Source: Cytophagia bacterium
GTDB lineage: Bacteria; Bacteroidota; Bacteroidia; Cytophagales; Spirosomataceae
Direction: 5' to 3'
DNA: 35,596 bases
Assembly: GCA_004293645.1 (NCBI GenBank)
Contig: REAB01000080.1
Location: 1-35,596, forward strand
Position numbers and translations under genes: made by a program. The notes under the pieces are model-generated. The model ran no database searches. It was not told the DNA's origin and was given only the letters and a program-made list of their open reading frames with translations. Positions 25,801 to 32,428 of this stretch are shown one piece after another. Position 1 is the first letter of the stretch; each line of letters opens with the position of its first letter.

Positions 25801-26314
25801 AGCTACTTTCGCCGATTTGTTTACCAAAGATTTGCTTAAAGATGCGCTGATTTTACGCGCTACCCAAATGGCTTCAATTTATTTGCAAAACAACGGAAAT
25901 GGTCAATTTGAAACCAAACTGCTGCCCCTCGAAGCACAATTTGCCCCCATTTTTGGCACATTCCCCACCGACCTCAACAACGACGGCAACCTCGACTTGC
26001 TGGCTGTGGGCAACAGCTACGCCACCGAAACCAATGTAGGCCAATATGACGCGCACGTGGGGCTGTGCTTGCTGGGCAACGGGCGCGGCGATTTCCAAGC
26101 GGCAGCGTTGGCCAAAAGTGGCTTACTGGTGCGCGGCGATGCCAAAGCCTTGGCACAACTCAAACTCGGTAGCGGCGCACCGCTCTGGCTTGTGTCGCAA
26201 AACAAAGGAAAGTTGCTGGCTTTTCGACCCACTCAATTGCCCAAACCACCACCGCCCCGCCGCAAAACCGAACGCTACTGGGGCAGTGGCTATTTGTCGC
26301 AATCGGCGCATTGA
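22871..26314 (+). CDS. Large VCBS/FG-GAP repeat lipoprotein with ASPIC/UnbV domain
   Basis: A 1147-residue lipoprotein (signal peptide ending FCAGC, Cys17). At least fourteen DxDxDG-type calcium-binding VCBS/FG-GAP loops are readable, including DFNNDGWQD, DINQDGLLD, DYDLDGDLD, DFNQDGWPD, DFDNDGERD, DFDNDGDLD, DADNDGDND, DFDHDGDLD, DYDNDGWAD, DFDNDGDVD and DLNNDGNLD. They form two beta-propeller-like halves separated by an ASPIC/UnbV domain at about 517-600 (GIGAKLTAYYGGTQQYFDHS, VRWLDGRKQ). Such proteins commonly follow SusC/SusD in Cytophagales and probably aid glycan binding or adhesion at the surface; no reaction is known. The hairpin upstream implies separate or attenuated expression. A three-unit octamer repeat lies in frame at 25492-25515. 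Confidence 0.9.
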   Translation: MRLFLFSILLIVFCAGCQQNTTLFERLESSKTGLTFSNTITESDSINAVKFEYAYNGGGVGVGDFNNDGWQDVFFSGNQVPSKLYLNQAAKQQGALRFEDVTDASGIKTPHWNTGVSVVDINQDGLLDIYVCTIHPSRSQSAPNQLFLNTGIDKNGVPHFKEIAAEIGLADRSYSTQAVFFDYDLDGDLDCYLLNNALELFNRALPMGQRTDGTGKSQDRLFRNDGPLGFINVSKQAGIQTEGWGLGVAVVDFNQDGWPDVYCANDFQSNDLMWINNKNGTFTNRITESLRHQSSNSMGCDVMDINHDGRPEIMNVDMMPEDNLRQKTMFSKPNYDFFQMALRSHYQPQYVRNSLQLNRGSLPDGLPVYSEIGQLAGVYATDWSWAPLFADFDNDGERDLLITNGYRKDVTNLDFVSYTNRQVESYFSDNKETAKQQAVKQKDMEDLLGVKKSNVLFRNLGNLQFEDVTAQWGLKIPSFSNGAAYADFDNDGDLDIVVNNIDDEAFLFKNKANDNQSAPMGNYLRVKLMGQSPNLQGIGAKLTAYYGGTQQYFDHSVFRGYKSSVEPFLHFGLGKNTQLDSLEVRWLDGRKQVLKNIKANQTISLNQANALAVRAAAPKPPAQPYVVDATSQMNINYVHSEEDFADFKYTSLLPHQHSQSGPAIAVADINGDKLDDFVVGGSAHRSAAIFVQRATGGFIKSFLEPDTTKAKIAEDMGLLLFDADNDGDNDLYAVRGSSEFGTNVQHYQDRLYLNDGHGRFTLTVSALPKIKASGSCVVANDFDHDGDLDLFVGGRVTPFGYPQAPRSYLLRNDSRQRKTAQFTDITPADLQHVGMITAALWTDYDNDGWADLALVGEFMKPTFFKNTNGKLNAPLNHSITQNATLVGWYNSISGGDFDNDGDVDYVLGNRGLNSQLKASPKEPLSVYAKDFDQSGTFDPILSRYVQGKEVVSGYRDALTDQLVMMKKKMTSYEAFGKATFADLFTKDLLKDALILRATQMASIYLQNNGNGQFETKLLPLEAQFAPIFGTFPTDLNNDGNLDLLAVGNSYATETNVGQYDAHVGLCLLGNGRGDFQAAALAKSGLLVRGDAKALAQLKLGSGAPLWLVSQNKGKLLAFRPTQLPKPPPPRRKTERYWGSGYLSQSAH
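25492..25515. repeat. Three-unit octamer repeat inside the VCBS gene
   Basis: The units ACTCAATC, ACTCAATC and ACTCAAAA occur head to tail, 24 bp in total, so the reading frame is preserved. They encode part of PLNHSITQN, between two repeats of the second half of the VCBS protein. The same unit order recurs at 27163-27186. Confidence 0.75.
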
Positions 26315-26357
26315 CAAGGTCTTTATTTGCCGTTTTTAGGATTTTTCAAAAAACTAT

Positions 26358-26383
26358 TTTGAATTTTTTGTGTTTTACCTTTA
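26358..26383 (+). promoter_or_regulatory. Candidate promoter for the cyclophilin gene
   Basis: TTTG at 26358-26361 and TACCTTTA at 26376-26383 resemble the Bacteroidota -33 and -7 boxes, with one mismatch in the -7 box and a spacer of 14 bases, shorter than usual. Transcription would start near 26390, about 64 bp upstream of the ATG at 26454. Confidence 0.3.
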
Positions 26384-26453
26384 AATTCTTGACTTGATGC
26401 AGTTTAACCGCTACATTCGTCCGTTATTGACCATCAGCCATCTCAAACACCAA

Positions 26454-27050
26454 ATGAAACACTTACTACTTCTATTTTTCTTTCTATTTTCTTGCGTTTC
26501 TTTTGCCCAAAAAGTAAAAATAGAAACCAGCATGGGCAGCATCACAGTTGAGTTGTATGCCGACAAAGCACCCATTACGGTTGCCAATTTTTTGCGTTAC
26601 GTGGACGAAAAACGCTACGACGGCGGCGAGTTTTACCGCGTGGTGCGTCTTGACAATCAACAAACCAGTCCCGTTAAAATTGAGGTGATTCAGGGCGGTG
26701 TGCACGACGACTCGTCCAAAATACTGCTACCCATCAAACAAGAAACGACCAACATCACGGGCATTAAGCACGTGGACGGAGCCATCTCGTTGGCACGTGG
26801 CGCGCCCAGTAGCGGCGCATCAGAGTTTTTTATTTGCGTAAACGACCAGCCCGATTTAGACTACGGCGGCAAACGCAATCCTGATGGCCAGGGCTTTGCG
26901 GCTTTTGGCAAAGTAATAAAAGGCATGAAAGTAGTACGCAAAATACAACAAGGTGCAACAGGAATGCCCGCCGCTACCAACGCTTTTTCTAACCCAACGC
27001 AGTATTTAAAAATGCCCGTGCGCATCAAAAGCGTAAAGCGGGTAAAGTAA
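26454..27050 (+). CDS. Secreted cyclophilin-type peptidyl-prolyl cis-trans isomerase
   Basis: A 198-residue foldase with a signal peptide (MKHLLLLFFFLFSCVSFAQ). The cyclophilin domain starts at KIETSMGSITVELYADKAPI. It contains the catalytic Arg in GGEFYRVVR (R62), AISLARGAPSSGASEFFICV and GFAAFGKVIKGMKVVRKIQ. It catalyses proline isomerisation during folding of exported proteins in the periplasm. The ATG at 26454 starts the signal peptide directly; an in-frame ATG at 26394 would add 20 residues ahead of it. The serine before the Cys in the signal raises a weak lipoprotein possibility, but the usual SFAQ cleavage is better. A large inverted repeat (27055-27140) follows the stop. Confidence 0.95.
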   Translation: MKHLLLLFFFLFSCVSFAQKVKIETSMGSITVELYADKAPITVANFLRYVDEKRYDGGEFYRVVRLDNQQTSPVKIEVIQGGVHDDSSKILLPIKQETTNITGIKHVDGAISLARGAPSSGASEFFICVNDQPDLDYGGKRNPDGQGFAAFGKVIKGMKVVRKIQQGATGMPAATNAFSNPTQYLKMPVRIKSVKRVK

Positions 27051-27054
27051 AATT

Positions 27055-27140
27055 TTTGTCACCCTGACGAAGGAAGGGTCTAAAATCGTTGCGGACAAGA
27101 CCCCCGCGTGGGCGACCTCGTCCTTCGTCAGGGTGACAAA
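27055..27140. repeat. Inverted repeat element with TTTGTCA ends
   Basis: TTTGTCACCCTGACGAAGGA at 27055-27074 is perfectly repeated in inverse at 27121-27140, with a 46-bp spacer. It begins five bases after the cyclophilin stop and could act as a terminator-like hairpin. A degenerate relative lies at 30414-30487 and a half-copy at 11579-11607, so it is a dispersed family in this genome. Confidence 0.85.
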
Positions 27141-27162
27141 AGAAAATTGTCGGAATGACAAA

Positions 27163-27186
27163 ACTCAATAACTCAATAACTCAAAC
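27163..27186. repeat. Three-unit octamer repeat in the SusC leader
   Basis: ACTCAATA, ACTCAATA and ACTCAAAC occur head to tail, 21 bp before the second SusC start. The array has the same number of units and the same variant last unit (ACTCAAA) as the array inside the VCBS gene at 25492-25515. Confidence 0.7.
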
Positions 27187-27206
27187 CACAAATTTCCCTC
27201 CTACTT

Positions 27207-30200
27207 ATGCAAAAATCCTTACTGTTTTTATTATTTTTCTGTGTAGCCATTTTGGCACGAGCGCAAACAAAAAGTATTTCGGGCAAGGTATCTGCGCCCG
27301 ACAACGAAGCCCTGCCAGGCGTAAATGTATTGGTAAAAGGCTCAAATGTGGGTACGGCCACCAAAGCCGATGGCACATACCAAATCAACGTGCCAGCCAA
27401 AGGCGGAACATTGGTGTTTTCGTTTATTGGCTATAAAAGCAAAGAAGTTGAAATGGGCAATCAGAGCAACATCAACGTAGCTTTAGAAGCCGATTTGGTA
27501 AACCTCAACGAAGTGGTGGTAACGGCCAATGCCATTGTACGTGAGAAAAAAGAACTCGGTTACGCGGTTTCGACCGTAAATGGCGTAGAGCTTACCAAAG
27601 CCCGCGACCCCAACTTGCTCAATTCGTTGGCAGGAAAAGTGGCGGGGGTGCGCATTTCGCAACAATCGGGCACGGTGGGTGGTTCGAGCCGCGTCATGAT
27701 TCGCGGGGCAAACTCTATTTCGAGTGCCAGTGAGCCACTTTTTGTGGTGGACGGTGTCCCGATTTCTAACTCTTCGTTCAACAACTCCGAAACCGATGCG
27801 GTAACGGGTGGCGTGGACGTGGGCAACCGCGCGGGTGACCTCAACCCCGACGACATCGAAAACATGACGGTACTGAAAGGCGCGGCGGCATCGGCGTTGT
27901 ACGGCTCGCGGGCCCGCAACGGCGTAATTGTGATTACGACCAAACGTGGCAAAATAGGCGCGAAGAAAATGAACGTAACCATCAACTCGTCGTACCGCTC
28001 GGACAATGTACTCCGCGCACCAGAACTGCAAACGGAATACGCGCAAGGCAACTTGGGGGCGTATAATCCGCAGTCGGGCAACGGCTGGGGACCTAAAATT
28101 TCGAGCGTTACGGGGCCAGTAAAAGACTACAAAGGCGAAGACGTATCGCGGTTGCAGGCGTATCCCGACAACTGGAAAAACTTTTTTGTAACGGGCCAAA
28201 CGGCCATTAACAGCGTGTCGCTCGACGGGGCCAACGACCAGGGCGACTACCGTTTTGGCTATACCAACTTGCGCCAAACGGGAACAGTACCCAACTCAGA
28301 GCTGACCCGCAACACGTTTTCGTTCAATGCGGGTAAAAAAATTACTGATAAATTGACCTCGCGGGCGTGGGTAAACTACATACGCACCACGAGCGATGGC
28401 CGCCCGCAGCAAGGCTCAAATACTACCAACATCATTGCTACTATTTTGGCAGGAACACCCGTAACGGTGGACATTAACGAGTTGAAAAACAACCTTTTTG
28501 CTCCTGCCACGCAGGCCGTTCCACCAGGTTGGACGGGCGACTTGGCACGGTCTATTGACTTGAACGGCGTGCAGAACAACCCGTATTTTGTAACTGAATT
28601 CAACCGTTTTTCTAATACCGTAGACCGTATGTTTGGCGGCACCAGTTTGAGTTACGACGTTGCGCCCTGGTTTAACGTAACAGGACGTGTGGGCACTGAT
28701 TTCTTTACCGAAAACCGCCGCTCCGTAACCCGCCGAGGCACCCGTGGCCGTTTGAACGGGCAGTTTGATACCAACGATATTTTTGAGCGTGAGCTTCAAA
28801 CCGACCTTTTGGCCACCGTTTCGCGCAAAATAAGCAAAGATTGGGGCTTCAAGGGAATAATAGGCCATCAGTTCAACCAGCGTACCATTCGCCGCTCGCG
28901 GGTGCAGTCGGAAGGCTTAAACATTGACCGACTTTATACTTTTGCCAACGCGCAGTCAAACGTTCCGTCCAACTTTTTTAGCCGCCGCGATTTGTTCGGC
29001 GTTTACGGCGATTTTAGTTTCGATTACAAAAACTTTTTGTTCTTGAACGTAACGGGCCGCAACGACTGGTCTTCGACTTTGCCAGTAAGCAATAATTCCT
29101 ACTTCTATCCGTCGGCCAGCGCGTCGTTTGTTTTGACCGAAGCCTTTTCAAATTGGGGCATTGTGAAAAAAGACATTTTGAGCTACGCCAAACTCCGCGC
29201 CAACTACGCCAACGTAGGTTCGGACGAAGACCCCTACCAGTTGTCGTTTACGTACAATCCGCTTACGCAAGCCAGCGATATTTACACGTTCAACATTTTG
29301 TATCCCATTGGTGGCGCATCGGCTTTTGGAGCTACCAACGTGCTTCCGCCCACCAACTTGCGCCCGCAACAGCAAACTTCGTACGAGTTTGGCGCAGAGT
29401 TGAAATTTTTTGGTGGACGTGTAGGTCTTGACATGACCTATTACAAAACCCTCAATTACGACCAAATCATCTCAATAGCCGTGCCGCAAAGTACAGGCTA
29501 CTCGGCACGCCGCTTAAACGTGGGCGAGATTTCTAATAAAGGTTTGGAGGCCATGCTCACCGTTACGCCCATCAAAACCCGTTCGGGTGCACGCTGGGAC
29601 ATGGCTTTCAATTTTAACCGCAACATCAACCGCGTAGAATCGTTGGCTCCAGGTCTGAGCGAATTTATTGTAACATCGGGCGACGGGTTCGGTATTTTTA
29701 TTGCTGCTCGTCCAGGCGAAACCTTCAACATTCAAGGTGTGGGCTGGCTCCGCGACCCCGATGGCAACATTGTTATCAACCCCACCACGGGCTTGCGCAC
29801 GCCTGGGCCACGCAAGTTGCTGGGCGCTATTTATCCAGATTGGACGATGGGTATCAACAACTCATTCTCGTATAAAGGCTTCGATTTCAATTTCTTGGTT
29901 GATATTCGCAAAGGGGGAGTCATCAACTCGCAAACGGTGAGCATTGTGCGCGGTAGCGGCTTGGCCGCCGAAACCGCCGTGAACGACCGCACGCCGTTTA
30001 TTGACCCTGGCGTGATTCGCAACGCCGACGGGACATTCCGCCCCAACGACAAACCTGTGGCCAGTGTGCAGCAATATTGGAGTCAGTTAGACAACTCAGT
30101 GAGTCCCGAAAACAATATGTTTGATGGCTCGTACAGTAAACTCCGCGAGGTGCGTTTGGCTTATAATTTCCCCAAATCATTGGTCAATAAAACACCTTTT

Positions 30201-30374
30201 GGCAGTATTGCAGTGGGTTTAGAAGGCCGTAACTTGTGGATTATCACCTCAAACGTACCACACATTGACCCCGAAGCCAACGTACTCGGTACGGGCCTCA
30301 TCGGTGAGGGCTTGGAGCGCGGTAGTATTCCAAGCAGCCGCACCGTGGGTGCCAACTTGAGATTTACTTTTTAA
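27207..30374 (+). CDS. SusC/RagA TonB-dependent receptor (no STN domain)
   Basis: A 1055-residue outer-membrane transporter. The signal peptide covers 1-19 (LARAQ) and leads directly into the carboxypeptidase-regulatory-like domain at about 22-105 (SISGKVSAPDNEALPGVNVL). The SusC linker LNEVVVTANAIVREKKELGY, the plug with VMIRGANSISSASEPLFVVD, and a barrel ending in FTF follow. There is no STN domain, so unlike the receptor at 17405 it cannot signal to a FecR protein and is probably regulated otherwise. Its SusD partner lies 164 bp downstream, beyond a repeat. The substrate is unknown. Confidence 0.96.
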   Translation: MQKSLLFLLFFCVAILARAQTKSISGKVSAPDNEALPGVNVLVKGSNVGTATKADGTYQINVPAKGGTLVFSFIGYKSKEVEMGNQSNINVALEADLVNLNEVVVTANAIVREKKELGYAVSTVNGVELTKARDPNLLNSLAGKVAGVRISQQSGTVGGSSRVMIRGANSISSASEPLFVVDGVPISNSSFNNSETDAVTGGVDVGNRAGDLNPDDIENMTVLKGAAASALYGSRARNGVIVITTKRGKIGAKKMNVTINSSYRSDNVLRAPELQTEYAQGNLGAYNPQSGNGWGPKISSVTGPVKDYKGEDVSRLQAYPDNWKNFFVTGQTAINSVSLDGANDQGDYRFGYTNLRQTGTVPNSELTRNTFSFNAGKKITDKLTSRAWVNYIRTTSDGRPQQGSNTTNIIATILAGTPVTVDINELKNNLFAPATQAVPPGWTGDLARSIDLNGVQNNPYFVTEFNRFSNTVDRMFGGTSLSYDVAPWFNVTGRVGTDFFTENRRSVTRRGTRGRLNGQFDTNDIFERELQTDLLATVSRKISKDWGFKGIIGHQFNQRTIRRSRVQSEGLNIDRLYTFANAQSNVPSNFFSRRDLFGVYGDFSFDYKNFLFLNVTGRNDWSSTLPVSNNSYFYPSASASFVLTEAFSNWGIVKKDILSYAKLRANYANVGSDEDPYQLSFTYNPLTQASDIYTFNILYPIGGASAFGATNVLPPTNLRPQQQTSYEFGAELKFFGGRVGLDMTYYKTLNYDQIISIAVPQSTGYSARRLNVGEISNKGLEAMLTVTPIKTRSGARWDMAFNFNRNINRVESLAPGLSEFIVTSGDGFGIFIAARPGETFNIQGVGWLRDPDGNIVINPTTGLRTPGPRKLLGAIYPDWTMGINNSFSYKGFDFNFLVDIRKGGVINSQTVSIVRGSGLAAETAVNDRTPFIDPGVIRNADGTFRPNDKPVASVQQYWSQLDNSVSPENNMFDGSYSKLREVRLAYNFPKSLVNKTPFGSIAVGLEGRNLWIITSNVPHIDPEANVLGTGLIGEGLERGSIPSSRTVGANLRFTF

Positions 30375-30413
30375 ACTTTTTGTCATCGCAGCGGTGCACC
30401 GTGCCGACGAAGT

Positions 30414-30487
30414 TTTGTCATACCGACAAAGGAGGTATCTTGACCGCTGCGAATGGATATAGACCCTTCCTTCGTCAAGGTGACAAA
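30414..30487. repeat. Degenerate TTTGTCA inverted repeat between SusC and SusD
   Basis: The left arm begins TTTGTCATACCGACAAAGGA (30414-30433). The right arm is CCTTCGTCAAGGTGACAAA (30469-30487). The arms pair imperfectly, and the right arm closely matches the element at 27055-27140. It lies inside the SusC/SusD intergenic region and could form a hairpin in the transcript that lowers SusD relative to SusC. Confidence 0.65.
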
Positions 30488-30538
30488 CAAAAGTATCAAA
30501 GCATAATAATGTCAAACGTTTTAAATATCGAATTCAAA

Positions 30539-31999
30539 ATGAAACTACTTCAAAAATTTCAATCAAAAACAGTTCCCCCGTCGGGGGTTAGGGGGCTTCT
30601 TCTTGCCGTCGTATTGGCATTTTCAACAACGGCCTGTTTCAAAAATTCTGACATCAACATTGACCCCAACCGCTCTACTTCGGTGGACCCCGCGCTGCTG
30701 TTTTCGGGTGCTTCTACGCAATTTTCGCTCTTGCGCGTGGCCGAGCTTACTTGGCCAGTGGCTTTGATGAGCCAAATGTGGTCATCGGGCGGGCGTTGGG
30801 GCTTGGCGCAGGCGCAATACGACCAAACCCGCGTGCGCAGCGCGTGGGGACGTACCTACACCGACGTACTCAAAAACTTGGCCGTGGCCGTGGAAATTGC
30901 CCAAAATACCCAGCCTGTCAATAAAAATGCGTTGGCGCAATGCAAAATTTTGATGGCTTTTGCTTACGCCCAAACCTCGTTGCTGTGGGGCGATATTCCG
31001 TTTTCGGAGGCTGCTACGGGCAAAGTAGATTTCCCCAAATTTGACAAGCAGCAAGATGTACTCAACGGCTGCGTGGCCATGCTCGACGAAGCCATTGGCC
31101 TCATGGACCCCGCTGGCAAAGGCATCATTGCGCCCAACGATTTGTACTACGGTGGCGACATGACCAAGTGGCGTAAATTTGCCAACTCATTGAAAATGAG
31201 GATTTTATTCTCAATGGTGGACGCTGACGCTTCCAAAGGAGCGGCCATTGGGCAGTTGGTAGCGGGCGGCAACATGATTGCTTCCAATGCTGATGTGATG
31301 CAGTTCAAATATTTTAACCAACCTGGTCGTCAAAATCCGCGCTTTTCATTTACGGCTATTTTCCGTGGCGGTGTTCAGTCAGATTGGTATTGCTCCAAGC
31401 CTGTATATGACTTGTTGGTTACTTTGAAAGACCCGCGTATTCCTTATTTTTACCAGCCTGGCCCAGCGGCTACGGCCAATGAGTTCATTGCCCTCGGCCC
31501 CGTTGAAATCTTCACTACCAAGTCGGCATTGGTAAACATGAACTTGCTGAAAGCCGATTTGCCCGAAGTATCGTTTTCGTATTCGGAGCAGTTGTTGTTT
31601 GAGGCCGAGGCCATTGCGCGGGGTTTTGCCCCAGGTGGTTTTGACGCAGCCACTACCCGCATGCGGGCAGGCGTGCGTGAGTCGTTGCTATCTTTTGGCG
31701 TTCCTGCTGCCCAAGCCGATGCTTATTTGGCTACTTTACCCACGCTCACTGCCGCCAACTTTAAAACCGTACTATCGCAGCAGCAGTACTTAGATTTGTT
31801 TATGCGGCCCGTAGAAGGTTGGGTGCAGCACCGCCGTTCGGGTGTGGTAGGGCAAGAGATTCCTGCCATGACTACGCCTACGGGCGCGCCCGTGGCAGGT
31901 CTGGTACGCCGCCTGCTCTACCGCAGCGAAGAGGTAAGCTCCAACCCCAACACGCCGCCTGGCTTGACGTTGGACACGCCGCAGTGGTTTGACAAATAG
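30539..31999 (+). CDS. SusD/RagB-family lipoprotein (SusD-like_2 type)
   Basis: A 486-residue surface lipoprotein. The signal peptide ends in FSTTAC with acylated C33, followed by NSDINIDPNRSTSVDPALLF, the standard opening of the SusD-like_2 group. ILMAFAYAQTSLLWGDIPFS lies in the helical core and VEGWVQHRRSG towards the C-terminus. It is the partner of the SusC at 27207. Start choice: ATG at 30539 gives MKLLQKF plus a proper signal; an in-frame ATG at 30509 adds ten residues, and an open frame back to 30380 runs through a repeat. The signal peptide is interrupted by a C-rich/G-rich palindrome (30575-30595) encoding PPSGVRG. A terminator follows at 32028. Confidence 0.93.
   Translation: MKLLQKFQSKTVPPSGVRGLLLAVVLAFSTTACFKNSDINIDPNRSTSVDPALLFSGASTQFSLLRVAELTWPVALMSQMWSSGGRWGLAQAQYDQTRVRSAWGRTYTDVLKNLAVAVEIAQNTQPVNKNALAQCKILMAFAYAQTSLLWGDIPFSEAATGKVDFPKFDKQQDVLNGCVAMLDEAIGLMDPAGKGIIAPNDLYYGGDMTKWRKFANSLKMRILFSMVDADASKGAAIGQLVAGGNMIASNADVMQFKYFNQPGRQNPRFSFTAIFRGGVQSDWYCSKPVYDLLVTLKDPRIPYFYQPGPAATANEFIALGPVEIFTTKSALVNMNLLKADLPEVSFSYSEQLLFEAEAIARGFAPGGFDAATTRMRAGVRESLLSFGVPAAQADAYLATLPTLTAANFKTVLSQQQYLDLFMRPVEGWVQHRRSGVVGQEIPAMTTPTGAPVAGLVRRLLYRSEEVSSNPNTPPGLTLDTPQWFDK
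30575..30595. repeat. GC-rich palindrome inside a signal-peptide coding region
   Basis: CCCCCG and CGGGGG form a hairpin around a single T (30575-30587), followed by TTA and another run of five G (30591-30595). It encodes PPSGVRG between the basic start and hydrophobic core of the SusD signal peptide. The base composition differs sharply from the surrounding sequence. Confidence 0.5.
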
Positions 32000-32027
32000 T
32001 TGGTTCGCGTTGCAAAATAACATCTAC

Positions 32028-32063
32028 AAAAATAGCGCAAGGCCAAAGCCCTGCGCTATTTTT
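32028..32063 (+). terminator. Rho-independent terminator after the second SusD
   Basis: AAAAATAGCGCA pairs perfectly with TGCGCTATTTTT, with further AGGC/GCCC pairing inside the loop. It lies 29 bp after the SusD stop and ends in a T run, so it probably terminates the second SusC/SusD transcript. Confidence 0.85.
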
Positions 32064-32122
32064 ATGTTTTTGTAATGAAATCGAAAAAGCAATCATAGCT
32101 TCCGCACCAAATGTTTTAACCT

Positions 32123-32198
32123 CAGCCTTTAGGCTGGGGCAAGCAAAAACAAAAACATTTTAGGGCTTTAGCCCTGACTTGTTGCAGGGCTAAAGTCC
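32123..32198. repeat. REP-like hairpins (GGGCTTTAGCCC type)
   Basis: A small palindrome CAGCCTTTAGGCTG lies at 32123-32136. A stronger one follows: GGGCTTTAGCCCTG (32163-32176), an 8-base loop, then CAGGGCTAAAGTCC (32185-32198), pairing at 13 of 14 positions. There is no coding potential. It resembles the short extragenic palindromes seen in many Bacteroidota genomes. Confidence 0.65.
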
Positions 32199-32265
32199 GT
32201 GGAAGTTGTCATTTTGTCGTTTACCCTACCCTAAAGCGTAGAGTAATGCGATAGATTAATTTGAG

Positions 32266-32359
32266 TGCGTGACAAAATCGGGGAGAGGTCGTATTAAGAG
32301 GCGTATCTAAAGGCCATTCCCTTTACCTTTTTTACCAGTTGCCCCGATTTTGTCACGCA
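32266..32359. repeat. Perfect 18-bp inverted repeat upstream of the acyl-CoA dehydrogenase
   Basis: TGCGTGACAAAATCGGGG (32266-32283) and CCCCGATTTTGTCACGCA (32342-32359) are exact reverse complements separated by 58 bp. The right arm ends 34 bp before the candidate -7 box of the dehydrogenase gene. It could be a paired operator, the remains of a small inverted-repeat element, or a long-loop hairpin. Confidence 0.75.
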
Positions 32360-32376
32360 ATAAAAAATAGTAAAGT

Positions 32377-32400
32377 TTTGCCCAAAATGGCGTTATTTTG
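32377..32400 (+). promoter_or_regulatory. Candidate promoter for the acyl-CoA dehydrogenase gene
   Basis: TTTG at 32377-32380 and TTATTTTG at 32393-32400 resemble the Bacteroidota -33 and -7 boxes, with a shorter spacer than usual. Transcription would start near 32407, about 22 bp before the ATG. Confidence 0.3.
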
Positions 32401-32428
32401 TATCACTTCAATCTACAAACTCCCAAAC

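Noticed and set aside
27483-28277. 264-codon open frame antisense to the second SusC gene
   Set aside because: Its composition (Arg, His and Val rich, no family pattern) is typical of an antisense shadow of a GC-richer coding region.
30380-30538. Extended N-terminus of the second SusD
   Set aside because: The extension is translated repeat sequence; a proper lipoprotein signal starts at 30539.
30583-30595. G-quadruplex
   Set aside because: Only two G runs of five are present, and a four-run motif is needed; a hairpin explains the sequence better.
32339-32428. Extended N-terminus of the acyl-CoA dehydrogenase
   Set aside because: It starts within an inverted-repeat arm and has no family similarity; the domain begins after the ATG at 32429.
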